64,000 nt of DNA from Bombus terrestris (lineage: Eukaryota > Arthropoda > Insecta > Hymenoptera > Apidae): assembly GCF_910591885.1 (NCBI RefSeq), contig NW_025963576.1:682001-746000 (forward strand). Direction: 5' to 3'. Below are positions 42,699 to 56,944 of this stretch, in pieces. The notes beneath the pieces are model-generated. The model saw only the letters and a program-made list of their open reading frames with translations. It was not told where the DNA came from and ran no database searches. The first letter of the stretch is position 1. Each line of letters starts with the position of its first letter. A program made the position numbers and the translations under genes.

Positions 42699-43160
42699 TG
42701 AACACCGTGGGACACCGTTGGACAACGTGGGACAACGTGGGACAACGTGGGACAACGTGGGACACCGTTGGACACCGTGGGACACCGTTGGACACCGTTG
42801 GACATCGTTGGACACCGTGGGACAACGTGGGACAACCTGGGACAACGTGGGAAAACATGGAACAACGTGGGACAACGTGGGACAACGTGGGACAACGTGG
42901 GACACCGTTGGACATCGTTGGACACCGTGGGACAACGTGGGACACCGTTGGACACCGTTGGACATCGTTGGACACCGTTGGACACCGTTGGACACCGTTG
43001 GACATCGGTGGACATCGTGGGACACCGTTGGACACCGTTGGACATCGTTGGACACCGTTGGACACCGTGGGACAACGTGGGACAACGTGGGACAACGTGG
43101 GACAACGTGGGACAACGTGGGACAACGTGGGACAACGTGGGACACCGTTGGACACCGTGG
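42699..43160. repeat. R6 core block, copy 2
   Basis: Matches copy 1 at offset 1,240 from TGAACACCGT (42,699) through GACAACCTGG (42,831) and TGGACATCGG (42,999). It diverges near 43,161. Confidence 0.88.
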
Positions 43161-43568
43161 GACAACGTGGGACAACGTGGGACAACGTGGGACACCGTTG
43201 GACACCGTGGGACACCGTTGGACACCGTTGGACATCGTTGGACACCGTGGGACAACGTGGGACAACGTGGGAAAACATGGAACAACGTGGGACAACGTGG
43301 GACAACGTGGGACAACGTGGGACACCGTTGGACATCGTTGGACACCGTGGGACAACGTGGGACAACGTGGGACACCGTTGGACACCGTTGGACATCGTTG
43401 GACACCGTTGGACACCGTGGGACAACGTGGGACAACGTGGGACAACGTGGGACAACGTGGGACAACGTGGGACAACGTGGGACACCGTTGGACATCGTTG
43501 GACACCGTGGGACAACGTGGGACAACGTGGGACAACGTGGGACAACGTGGGACAACGTGGGACACCGT

Positions 43569-44720
43569 TGAACACCGTGGGACACCGTTGGACAACGTGG
43601 GACAACGTGGGACAACGTGGGACAACGTGGGACACCGTTGGACACCGTGGGACACCGTTGGACACCGTTGGACATCGTTGGACAACGTGGGACAACGTGG
43701 GACAACGTGGGAAAACATGGAACAACGTGGGACAACGTGGGACAACGTGGGACAACGTGGGACACCGTTGGACATCGTTGGACACCGTGGGACAACGTGG
43801 GACAACGTGGGACACCGTTGGACACCGTTGGACATCGTTGGACACCGTTGGACACCGTGGGACAACGTGGGACAACCTGGGACAACGTGGGACAACGTGG
43901 GACAACGTGGGACAACGTGGGACAACGTGGGACAACGTGGGACAACGTGGGACAACGTGGGACAACGTGGGACAACGTGGGACAACGTGGGACACCGTTG
44001 GACATCGTTGGACACCGTGGGACAACGTGGGACAACGTGGGACACCGTGGGACACCGTTGGACACCGTTGGACATCGTTGGACACCGTGGGACAACGTGA
44101 GACAACGTGGGACACCGTTGGACACCGTGGGACAACGTGGGACAACGTGGGACAACGTGGGACAACGTGGGACAACGTGGGACAACGTGGGACAACGTGG
44201 GACAACGTGGGACACCGTTGGACATCGTTGGACAACGTGGGACATCGTGGGACAATGTGGGACAACGTGGGACAACGTGGGACAACGTGGGACACCGTTG
44301 GACATCGTTGGACACCGTGGGACACCGTGGGACAACGTGGGACACCGTTGGACACCGTTGGACATCGTTGGACACCGTTGGACACCGTGGGACAACGTGG
44401 GACAACGTGGGACAACGTGGGACAACGTGGGACAACGTGGGACAACGTGGGACACCGTTGCACACCGTGGGACACCGTTGGACACCGTTGGACATCGTTG
44501 GACATCGTTGGACATCGTGGGACACCGTTGGACACCGTTGGACATCGTTGGACACCGTTGGACACCGTGGGACAACGTGGGAAAACGTGGGACAACGTGG
44601 GACACCGTTGGACATCGTTGGACACCTTTGGACACCGTGGGACAACGTGGGACAACGTGGGACAACGTGGGACAACGTGGGACAACGTGGGACAACGTGG
44701 GACAACGTGGGACAACGTGG
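43569..44720. repeat. Higher-order repeat block R6, copy 2
   Basis: Sister of 39,280-40,440. It has a private GACAACCTGG at 43,871 and keeps 10-base phase throughout. It diverges at 44,721, just before the next R6 core begins. Confidence 0.92.
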
Positions 44721-44828
44721 GACACCGTTGGACACCGTTGGACACCGTTGGACACCGTTGGACACCGTGGGACAACGTGGGACAACGTGGGACAACGTGG
44801 GACAACGTGGGACAACGTGGGACACCGT

Positions 44829-45520
44829 TGAACACCGTGGGACACCGTTGGACAACGTGGGACAACGTGGGACAACGTGGGACAACGTGGGACACCGTTG
44901 GACACCGTGGGACACCGTTGGACACCGTTGGACATCGTTGGACACCGTGGGACAACGTGGGACAACCTGGGACAACGTGGGAAAACATGGAACAACGTGG
45001 GACAACGTGGGACAACGTGGGACAACGTGGGACACCGTTGGACATCGTTGGACACCGTGGGACAACGTGGGACACCGTTGGACACCGTTGGACATCGTTG
45101 GACACCGTTGGACACCGTTGGACACCGTTGGACATCGGTGGACATCGTGGGACACCGTTGGACACCGTTGGACATCGTTGGACACCGTTGGACACCGTGG
45201 GACAACGTGGGACAACGTGGGACAACGTGGGACAACGTGGGACAACGTGGGACAACGTGGGACAACGTGGGACACCGTTGGACACCGTGGGACACCGTTG
45301 GACACCGTTGGACACCGTTGGACATCGTTGGACACCGTGGGACAACGTGGGACAACGTGGGACAACGTGGGACAACGTGGGACACCGTTGGACAACGTGG
45401 GACAACGTGGGACAACGTGGGACAACGTGGGACAACGTGGGACAACGTGGGACAACGTGGGACAACGTGGGACAACGTGGGACACCGTTGGACATCGTTG
45501 GACACCGTGGGACAACGTGG
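44829..45520. repeat. R6 core block, copy 3
   Basis: Matches 41,459-42,150 at offset 3,370: TGAACACCGT 44,829, GACAACCTGG 44,961, TGGACATCGG 45,129. A private GACAATGTGG lies just downstream at 45,701. Confidence 0.9.
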
Positions 45521-46138
45521 GACAACGTGGGACACCGTGGGACACCGTTGGACAACGTGGGACAACGTGGGACAACGTGGGACATCGTTGGACATCGTTG
45601 GACATCGTGGGACACCGTTGGACATCGTTGGACACCGTTGGACACCGTGGGACAACGTGGGACAACGTGGGACAACGTGGGACAACGTGGGACAACGTGG
45701 GACAATGTGGGACAACGTAGGACAACGTGGGACAACGTGGGACACCGTTGGACATCGTTGGACAACGTGGGACATCGTGGGACAACGTGGGACAACGTGG
45801 GACAACGTGGGACAACGTGGGACACCGTTGGACATCGTTGGACACCGTGGGACAACGTGGGACAACGTGGGACACCGTTGGACACCGTTGGACATCGTTG
45901 GACACCGTTGGACACCGTGGGACAACGTGGGACAACGTGGGACAACGTGGGACAACGTGGGACAACGTGGGACACCGTTGCACACCGTGGGACACCGTTG
46001 GACACCGTTGGACATCGTTGGACATCGTTGGACATCGTGGGACAACGTGGGACAACGTGGGACAACGTGGGACAACGTGGGACAACGTGGGACAACGTGG
46101 GACAACGTGGGACAACGTGGGACAACGTGGGACATCGT

Positions 46139-46328
46139 GGGACAACGTGGGACAACGTGGGACAACGTGGGACAACGTGGGACAACGTGGGACAACGTGG
46201 GACAACGTGGGACAACGTGGGACAACGTGGGACAACGTGGGACAACGTGGGACAACGTGGGACAACGTGGGACAACGTGGGACAACGTGGGACAACGTGG
46301 GACAACGTGGGACAACGTGGGACAACGT
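46139..46328. repeat. Second homogeneous run of 19 GGGACAACGT units
   Basis: Nineteen identical A-type units between GGGACATCGT (46,129) and a C-type word leading to TGGACATCGG at 46,359. An 18-unit run follows at about 46,429-46,608, before another TGGACATCGG at 46,639. The two long runs and their flanks form a local duplication at offset 280. Confidence 0.88.
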
Positions 46329-47308
46329 GGGACACCGTTGGACACCGTTGGACACCGTTGGACATCGGTGGACATCGTGGGACACCGTTGGACACCGTTG
46401 GACATCGTTGGACACCGTTGGACACCGTGGGACAACGTGGGACAACGTGGGACAACGTGGGACAACGTGGGACAACGTGGGACAACGTGGGACAACGTGG
46501 GACAACGTGGGACAACGTGGGACAACGTGGGACAACGTGGGACAACGTGGGACAACGTGGGACAACGTGGGACAACGTGGGACAACGTGGGACAACGTGG
46601 GACAACGTGGGACACCGTTGGACACCGTTGGACACCGTTGGACATCGGTGGACATCGTGGGACACCGTTGGACACCGTTGGACATCGTTGGACACCGTTG
46701 GACACCGTGGGACAACGTGGGACAACGTGGGACAACGTGGGACAACGTGGGACAACGTGGGACAACGTGGGACAACGTGGGACACCGTTGGACACCGTGG
46801 GACACCGTTGGACAACGTGGGACAACGTGGGACAACGTGGGACAACGTGGGACAACGTGGGAAACCATGGAACAACGTGGGACAACGTGGGACACCGTTG
46901 GACATCGTTGGACACCGTGGGACAACGTGGGACAACGTGGGACACCGTTGGACACCGTTGGACATCGTTGGACACCGTTGGACACCGTGGGACAACGTGG
47001 GACAACGTGGGACAACGTGGGACAACGTGGGACAACGTGGGACAACGTGGGACAACGTGGGACACCGTTGGACACCGTGGGACACCGTTGGACACCGTTG
47101 GACATCGTTGGACATCGTTGGACATCGTTGGACACCGTTGGACACCGTTGGACACCGTTGGACACCGTTGGACATCGGTGGACATCGTGGGACACCGTTG
47201 GACACCGTTGGACATCGTTGGACACCGTTGGACACCGTGGGACAACGTGGGACAACGTGGGACAACGTGGGACAACGTGGGACAACGTGGGACAACGTGG
47301 GACACCGT

Positions 47309-47760
47309 TGAACACCGTGGGACACCGTTGGACAACGTGGGACAACGTGGGACAACGTGGGACAACGTGGGACACCGTTGGACACCGTGGGACACCGTTG
47401 GACACCGTTGGACATCGTTGGACACCGTGGGACAACGTGGGACAACCTGGGACAACGTGGGAAAACATGGAACAACGTGGGACAACGTGGGACAACGTGG
47501 GACAACGTGGGACACCGTTGGACATCGTTGGACACCGTGGGACAACGTGGGACACCGTTGGACACCGTTGGACATCGTTGGACACCGTTGGACACCGTTG
47601 GACACCGTTGGACATCGGTGGACATCGTGGGACACCGTTGGACACCGTTGGACATCGTTGGACACCGTTGGACACCGTGGGACAACGTGGGACAACGTGG
47701 GACAACGTGGGACAACGTGGGACAACGTGGGACAACGTGGGACAACGTGGGACACCGTTG
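47309..47760. repeat. R6 core block, copy 4
   Basis: TGAACACCGT 47,309, GACAACCTGG 47,441 and TGGACATCGG 47,609, with the same spacing as the other core copies. A single TGGATATCGT to GGGAAACCAT segment of the R5 type follows at 47,909-48,050. Confidence 0.88.
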
Positions 47761-48218
47761 GACACCGTGGGACACCGTTGGACACCGTTGGACACCGTTG
47801 GACATCGTTGGACACCGTGGGACAACGTGGGACAACGTGGGACAACGTGGGACAACGTGGGACAACGTGGGACAACGTGGGACAACGTGGGACAACGTGG
47901 GACACCGTTGGATATCGTTGGACACCGTGGGACAACGTGGGACAACGTGGGACAACGTGGGACACCGTTGGACACCGTTGGACACCGTTGGACATCGTTG
48001 GACACCGTGGGACAACGTGGGACAACGTGGGACAACGTGGGAAACCATGGAACAACGTGGGACAACGTGGGACACCGTTGGACATCGTTGGACAACGTGG
48101 GACAACGTGGGACAACGTGGGACAACGTGGGACAACGTGGGACAACGTGGGACACCGTTGGACACCGTGGGACACCGTTGGACACCGTTGGACATCGTTG
48201 GACACCGTGGGACAACGT

Positions 48219-48227
48219 GGAAAACGT
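48219..48227. repeat. 9-base unit GGAAAACGT, third phase slip
   Basis: One G is missing relative to GGGAAAACGT. Units start at positions ending in 8 from here to 60,577. Confidence 0.95.
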
Positions 48228-49710
48228 GGGACACCGTTGGACACCGTGGGACACCGTTGGACACCGTTGGACATCGTTGGACACCGTGGGACAACGTGGG
48301 ACAACCTGGGACAACGTGGGAAAACATGGGACACCGTTGGACATCGTTGGACACCTTTGGACACCGTGGGACAACGTGGGACAACGTGGGACAGCGTGGG
48401 ACAACGTGGGACAACGTGGGACATCGTGGGACAACGTGGGACAACGTGGGACAACGTGGGACAACGTGGGACACCGTTGGACATCGTTGGACACCGTGGG
48501 ACAACGTGGGACAACGTGGGACAACGTGGGACAACGTGGGACAACGTGGGACAACGTGGGACAACGTGGGACACCGTTGGACATCGTTGGACACCGTGGG
48601 ACAACGTGGGACAACGTGGGACACCGTTGGACACCGTTGGACATCGTTGGACACCGTTGGACACCGTGGGACAACGTGGGACAACGTGGGACAACGTGGG
48701 ACAACGTGGGACAACGTGGGACAACGTGGGACAACGTGGGACAACGTGGGACAACGTGGGACAACGTGGGACACCGTTGGACACCGTTGGACACCGTTGG
48801 ACATCGGTGGACATCGTGGGACACCGTTGGACACCGTTGGACATCGTTGGACACCGTTGGACACCGTGGGACAACGTGGGACAACGTGGGACAACGTGGG
48901 ACAACGTGGGACAACGTGGGACAACGTGGGACAACGTGGGACACCGTTGAACACCGTGGGACACCGTTGGACAACGTGGGACAACGTGGGACAACGTGGG
49001 ACACCGTGGGACACCGTTGGACACCGTGGGACACCGTTGGACACCGTTGGACATCGTTGGACACCGTGGGACAACGTGGGACAACGTGGGAAAACATGGA
49101 ACAACGTGGGACAACGTGGGACAACGTGGGACAACGTGGGACACCGTTGGACATCGTTGGACACCGTGGGACAACGTGGGACAACGTGGGACACCGTTGG
49201 ACACCGTTGGACATCGTTGGACACCGTTGGACACCGTGGGACAACGTGGGACAACGTGGGACAACGTGGGACAACGTGGGACAACGTGGGACAACGTGGG
49301 ACAACGTGGGACAACGTGGGACAACGTGGGACAACGTGGGACAACGTGGGACAACGTGGGACAACGTGGGACACCGTTGGACATCGTTGGACAACGTGGG
49401 ACATCGTGGGACAACGTGGGACACCGTGGGACACCGTTGGACACCGTTGGACATCGTTGGACACCGTGGGACAACATGAGACAACGTGGGACACCGTTGG
49501 ACACCGTGGGACAACGTGGGACAACGTGGGACAACGTGGGACAACGTGGGACAACGTGGGACAACGTAGGACAACGTGGGACAACGTGGGACACCGTTGG
49601 ACATCGTTGGACAACGTGGGACATCGTGGGACAACGTGGGACAACGTGGGACAACGTGGGACAACGTGGGACACCGTTGCACACCGTGGGACACCGTTGG
49701 ACACCGTTGG

Positions 49711-51780
49711 ACATCGTGGGACACCGTTGGACACCGTTGGACACCGTTGGACATCGTTGGACACCGTTGGACACCGTGGGACAACGTGGGACAACGTGGG
49801 ACAACGTGGGACAACGTGGGACAACGTGGGACAACGTGGGACAACGTGGGACACCGTTGGACACCGTGGGACACCGTTGGACAACGTGGGACAACGTGGG
49901 ACAACGTGGGACAACGTGGGACAACGTGGGAAACCATGGAACAACGTGGGACAACGTGGGACACCGTTGGACAACGTTGGACACCGTGGGACAACGTGGG
50001 ACAACGTGGGACACCGTTGGACACCGTGGGACATCGTTGGACATCGTTGGACACCGTGGGACAACGTGGGACAACGTGGGACAACGTGGGACAACGTGGG
50101 ACAACGTGGGACAACGTGGGACAACGTGGGACACCGTTGGACACCGTGGGACACCGTTGGACACCGTTGGACATCGTTGGACATCGTTGGACATCGTTGG
50201 ACACCGTTGGACACCGTTGGACACCGTTGGACACCGTTGGACATCGGTGGACATCGTGGGACACCGTTGGACACCGTGGGACAACGTGGGACAACGTGGG
50301 ACAACGTGGGACAACGTGGGACAACGTGGGACAACGTGGGACAACGTGGGACAACGTGGGACAACGTGGGACAACGTGGGACAACGTGGGACAACGTGGG
50401 ACAACGTGGGACAACGTGGGACACCGTTGGACATCGTTGGACACCGTGGGACAACGTGGGACAACGTGGGACAACGTGGGACACCGTTGGACACCGTTGG
50501 ACATCGTTGGACATCGTTGGACATCGTGGGACACCGTTGGACATCGTTGGACATCGTTGGACACCGTTGGACATCGTTGGACATCGTTGGACATCGTTGG
50601 ACACCGTTGGACACCGTTGGACACCGTTGGACAACGTGGGACAACGTGGGACAACGTGGGACAACGTGGGACACCGTTGGACACCGTGGGACACCGTTGG
50701 ACACCGTTGGACATCGTTGGACACCGTGGGACAACGTGGGACAACGTGGGAAAACATGGAACAACGTGGGACAACGTGGGACAACGTGGGACAACGTGGG
50801 ACACCGTTGGACATCGTTGGACACCGTGGGACAACGTGGGACAACGTGGGACATCGTTGGACACCGTTGGACATCGTTGGACACCGTTGGACACCGTGGG
50901 ACAACGTGGGACAGCGTGGGACAACGTGGGACAACGTGGGACAACGTGGGACAACGTGGGACAACGTGGGACAACGTGGGACAACGTGGGACAACGTGGG
51001 ACAACGTGGGACAACGTGGGACAACGTGGGACACCGTTGGACATCGTTGGACACCGTGGGACAACGTGGGACAACGTGGGACACCGTGGGACACCGTTGG
51101 ACACCGTTGGACATCGTTGGACACCGTGGGACAACGTGAGACAACGTGGGACACCTTTGGACACCGTGGGACAACGTGGGACAACGTGGGACAACGTGGG
51201 ACAACGTGGGACAACGTGGGACAACGTAGGACAACGTGGGACAACGTGGGACACCGTTGGACATCGTTGGACAACGTGGGACATCGTGGGACAACGTGGG
51301 ACAACGTGGGACAACGTGGGACAACGTGGGACACCGTTGGACATCGTTGGACACCGTGGGACAACGTGGGACAACGTGGGACACCGTTGGACACCGTTGG
51401 ACATCGTTGGACACCGTTGGACACCGTGGGACAACGTGGGACAACGTGGGACAACGTGGGACAACGTGGGACAACGTGGGACAACGTGGGACAACGTGGG
51501 ACACCGTTGCACACCGTGGGACACCGTTGGACACCGTTGGACATCGTTGGACATCGTTGGACATCGTGGGACACCGTTGGACACCGTTGGACATCGTTGG
51601 ACACCGTTGGACACCGTGGGACAACGTGGGACAACGTGGGACAACGTGGGACACCGTTGGACATCGTTGGACACCTTTGGACACCGTGGGACAACGTGGG
51701 ACAACGTGGGACAACGTGGGACAACGTGGGACAACGTGGGACAACGTGGGACAACGTGGGACAACGTGGGACAACGTGGG
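49711..51780. repeat. Higher-order repeat block R7, copy a
   Basis: About 2.07 kb matching copy b at a constant offset of 3,870: AAACCATGGA 49,931 and 53,801, ACATCGGTGG 50,241 and 54,111, ACAGCGTGGG 50,911 and 54,781, GAGACAACGT 51,138 and 55,008, ACACCTTTGG 51,151 and 55,021, ACACCGTTGC 51,501 and 55,371. Only substitutions separate the copies, for example at 49,851, 50,021, 50,041 and 51,041. Just upstream, 49,478-49,700 matches 52,998-53,220 at offset 3,520, so copy b has about 350 extra bases at that junction. Confidence 0.92.
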
Positions 51781-53580
51781 ACACCGTTGGACAACGTGGG
51801 ACAACGTGGGACAACGTGGGACAACGTGGGACAACGTAGGACAACGTGGGACAACGTGGGACACCGTTGGACATCGTTGGACAACGTGGGACAACGTGGG
51901 ACAACGTGGGACACCGTGGGACAACGTGGGACACCGTTGGACACCGTTGGACATCGTTGGACACCGTTGGACACCGTGGGACAACGTGGGACAACGTGGG
52001 ACAACGTGGGACAACGTGGGACAACGTGGGACAACGTGGGACAACGTGGGACAACGTGGGACAACGTGGGACAACGTGGGACAACGTGGGACAACGTGGG
52101 ACACCGTTGGACATCGTTGGACACCGTGGGACAACGTGGGACAACGTGGGACAACGTGGGACACCGTTGGACATCGTTGGACACCGTTGGACACCGTGGG
52201 ACAACGTGGGACAACGTGGGACAACGTGGGACAACGTGGGACAACGTGGGACAACGTGGGACAACGTGGGACAACGTGGGACAACGTGGGACAACGTGGG
52301 ACACCGTTGGACACCGTTGGACACCGTTGGACATCGGTGGACATCGTGGGACACCGTTGGACACCGTTGGACATCGTTGGACACCGTTGGACACCGTGGG
52401 ACAACGTGGGACAACGTGGGACAACGTGGGACAACGTGGGACAACGTGGGACAACGTGGGACACCGTTGAACACCGTGGGACACCGTTGGACAACGTGGG
52501 ACAACGTGGGACAACGTGGGACAACGTGGGACACCGTTGGACACCGTGGGACACCGTTGGACACCGTTGGACATCGTTGGACACCGTGGGACAACGTGGG
52601 ACAACGTGGGAAAACATGGAACAACGTGGGACAACGTGGGACAACGTGGGACAACGTGGGACACCGTTGGACATCGTTGGACACCGTGGGACAACGTGGG
52701 ACAACGTGGGACACCGTTGGACACCGTTGGACATCGTTGGACACCGTTGGACACCGTGGGACAACGTGGGACAACGTGGGACAACGTGGGACAACGTGGG
52801 ACAACGTGGGACAACGTGGGACAACGTGGGACAACGTGGGACAACGTGGGACAACGTGGGACAACGTGGGACAACGTGGGACAACGTGGGACACCGTTGG
52901 ACATCGTTGGACACCGTGGGACAACGTGGGACAACGTGGGACACCGTGGGACACCGTTGGACACCGTTGGACATCGTTGGACACCGTGGGACAACATGAG
53001 ACAACGTGGGACACCGTTGGACACCGTGGGACAACGTGGGACAACGTGGGACAACGTGGGACAACGTGGGACAACGTGGGACAACGTAGGACAACGTGGG
53101 ACAACGTGGGACACCGTTGGACATCGTTGGACAACGTGGGACATCGTGGGACAACGTGGGACAACGTGGGACAACGTGGGACAACGTGGGACACCGTTGC
53201 ACACCGTGGGACACCGTTGGACACCGTTGGACATCGTTGGACATCGTTGGACATCGTGGGACACCGTTGGACACCGTTGGACATCGTTGGACACCGTTGG
53301 ACACCGTGGGACAACGTGGGACAACGTGGGACAACGTGGGACACCGTTGGACATCGTTGGACACCTTTGGACACCGTGGGACAACGTGGGACAACGTGGG
53401 ACAACGTGGGACAACGTGGGACAACGTGGGACAACGTGGGACAACGTGGGACAACGTGGGACAACGTGGGACAACGTGGGACAACGTGGGACAACGTGGG
53501 ACAACGTGGGACAACGTGGGACAACGTGGGACAACGTGGGACACCGTTGGACACCGTTGGACACCGTTGGACATCGGTGG

Positions 53581-55650
53581 ACATCGTGGGACACCGTTGG
53601 ACACCGTTGGACACCGTTGGACATCGTTGGACACCGTTGGACACCGTGGGACAACGTGGGACAACGTGGGACAACGTGGGACAACGTGGGACAACGTGGG
53701 ACAACGTGGGACAACGTGGGACACCGTGGGACACCGTGGGACACCGTTGGACAACGTGGGACAACGTGGGACAACGTGGGACAACGTGGGACAACGTGGG
53801 AAACCATGGAACAACGTGGGACAACGTGGGACACCGTTGGACAACGTTGGACACCGTGGGACAACGTGGGACAACGTGGGACACCGTTGGACACCGTTGG
53901 ACATCGTTGGACACCGTTGGACACCGTGGGACAACGTGGGACAACGTGGGACAACGTGGGACAACGTGGGACAACGTGGGACAACGTGGGACAACGTGGG
54001 ACACCGTTGGACACCGTGGGACACCGTTGGACACCGTTGGACATCGTTGGACATCGTTGGACATCGTTGGACACCGTTGGACACCGTTGGACACCGTTGG
54101 ACACCGTTGGACATCGGTGGACATCGTGGGACACCGTTGGACACCGTGGGACAACGTGGGACAACGTGGGACAACGTGGGACAACGTGGGACAACGTGGG
54201 ACAACGTGGGACAACGTGGGACAACGTGGGACAACGTGGGACAACGTGGGACAACGTGGGACAACGTGGGACAACGTGGGACAACGTGGGACACCGTTGG
54301 ACATCGTTGGACACCGTGGGACAACGTGGGACAACGTGGGACAACGTGGGACACCGTTGGACACCGTTGGACATCGTTGGACATCGTTGGACATCGTGGG
54401 ACACCGTTGGACATCGTTGGACATCGTTGGACACCGTTGGACATCGTTGGACATCGTTGGACATCGTTGGACACCGTTGGACACCGTTGGACACCGTTGG
54501 ACAACGTGGGACAACGTGGGACAACGTGGGACAACGTGGGACACCGTTGGACACCGTGGGACACCGTTGGACACCGTTGGACATCGTTGGACACCGTGGG
54601 ACAACGTGGGACAACGTGGGAAAACATGGAACAACGTGGGACAACGTGGGACAACGTGGGACAACGTGGGACACCGTTGGACATCGTTGGACACCGTGGG
54701 ACAACGTGGGACAACGTGGGACATCGTTGGACACCGTTGGACATCGTTGGACACCGTTGGACACCGTGGGACAACGTGGGACAGCGTGGGACAACGTGGG
54801 ACAACGTGGGACAACGTGGGACAACGTGGGACAACGTGGGACAACGTGGGACAACGTGGGACAACGTGGGACAACGTGGGACAACGTGGGACAACGTGGG
54901 ACACCGTTGGACATCGTGGGACACCGTGGGACAACGTGGGACAACGTGGGACACCGTGGGACACCGTTGGACACCGTTGGACATCGTTGGACACCGTGGG
55001 ACAACGTGAGACAACGTGGGACACCTTTGGACACCGTGGGACAACGTGGGACAACGTGGGACAACGTGGGACAACGTGGGACAACGTGGGACAACGTAGG
55101 ACAACGTGGGACAACGTGGGACACCGTTGGACATCGTTGGACAACGTGGGACATCGTGGGACAACGTGGGACAACGTGGGACAACGTGGGACAACGTGGG
55201 ACACCGTTGGACATCGTTGGACACCGTGGGACAACGTGGGACAACGTGGGACACCGTTGGACACCGTTGGACATCGTTGGACACCGTTGGACACCGTGGG
55301 ACAACGTGGGACAACGTGGGACAACGTGGGACAACGTGGGACAACGTGGGACAACGTGGGACAACGTGGGACACCGTTGCACACCGTGGGACACCGTTGG
55401 ACACCGTTGGACATCGTTGGACATCGTTGGACATCGTGGGACACCGTTGGACACCGTTGGACATCGTTGGACACCGTTGGACACCGTGGGACAACGTGGG
55501 ACAACGTGGGACAACGTGGGACACCGTTGGACATCGTTGGACACCGTTGGACACCGTGGGACAACGTGGGACAACGTGGGACAACGTGGGACAACGTGGG
55601 ACAACGTGGGACAACGTGGGACAACGTGGGACAACGTGGGACAACGTGGG
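53581..55650. repeat. Higher-order repeat block R7, copy b
   Basis: Sister of copy a. It also aligns with copy c at 3,220 falling to 3,210. ACATCGTGGG at 54,911 is a private substitution. Where copy a has ACACCTTTGG (51,671) this copy has ACACCGTTGG (55,541). Confidence 0.92.
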
Positions 55651-56944
55651 ACATCGTTGGACACCGTTGGACACCGTGGGACAACGTGGGACAACGTGGG
55701 ACAACGTGGGACAACGTAGGACAACGTGGGACAACGTGGGACAACGTGGGACAACGTGGGACAACGTGGGACAACGTGGGACAACGTGGGACAACGTGGG
55801 ACAACGTGGGACAACGTGGGACAACGTGGGACAACGTGGGACAACGTGGGACACCGTTGGACATCGTTGGACACCGTGGGACAACGTGGGACAACGTGGG
55901 ACACCGTGGGACACCGTGGGACAACGTGGGACAACGTGGGACAACGTGGGACAACGTGGGACAACGTGGGACAACGTAGGACAACGTGGGACAACGTGGG
56001 ACACCGTTGGACATCGTTGGACAACGTGGGACATCGTGGGACAACGTGGGACAACGTGGGACAACGTGGGACAACGTGGGACACCGTTGGACATCGTTGG
56101 ACACCGTGGGACAACGTGGGACAACGTGGGACACCGTTGGACACCGTTGGACATCGTTGGACACCGTTGGACACCGTGGGACAACGTGGGACAACGTGGG
56201 ACAACGTGGGACAACGTGGGACAACGTGGGACAACGTGGGACAACGTGGGACAACGTGGGACAACGTGGGACAACGTGGGACAACGTGGGAAACCATGGA
56301 ACAACGTGGGACAACGTGGGACACCGTTGGACATCGTTGGACACCGTGGGACAACGTGGGACAACGTGGGACACCGTTGGACACCGTTGGACATCGTTGG
56401 ACACCGTTGGACACCGTGGGACAACGTGGGACAACGTGGGACAACGTGGGACAACGTGGGACAACGTGAGACAACGTGGGACAACGTGGGACACCGTTGG
56501 ACACCGTGGGACACCGTTGGACACCGTTGGACATCGTTGGACATCGTTGGACATCGTTGGACACCGTTGGACACCGTTGGACACCGTTGGACACCGTTGG
56601 ACATCGGTGGACATCGTGGGACACCGTTGGACACCGTTGGACATCGTTGGACACCGTTGGACACCGTGGGACAACGTGGGACAACGTGGGACAACGTGGG
56701 ACAACGTGGGACAACGTGGGACAACGTGGGACACCGTTGGACATCGTTGGAAACCGTGGGACAACGTGGGACAACGTGGGACAACGTGGGACACCGTTGG
56801 ACACCGTTGGACATCGTTGGACACCGTTGGACACCGTGGGACAACGTGGGACAACGTGGGACAACGTGGGACAACGTGGGACAACGTGGGACAACGTGGG
56901 ACAACGTGGGACAACGTGGGACAACGTGGGACAACGTGGGACAC

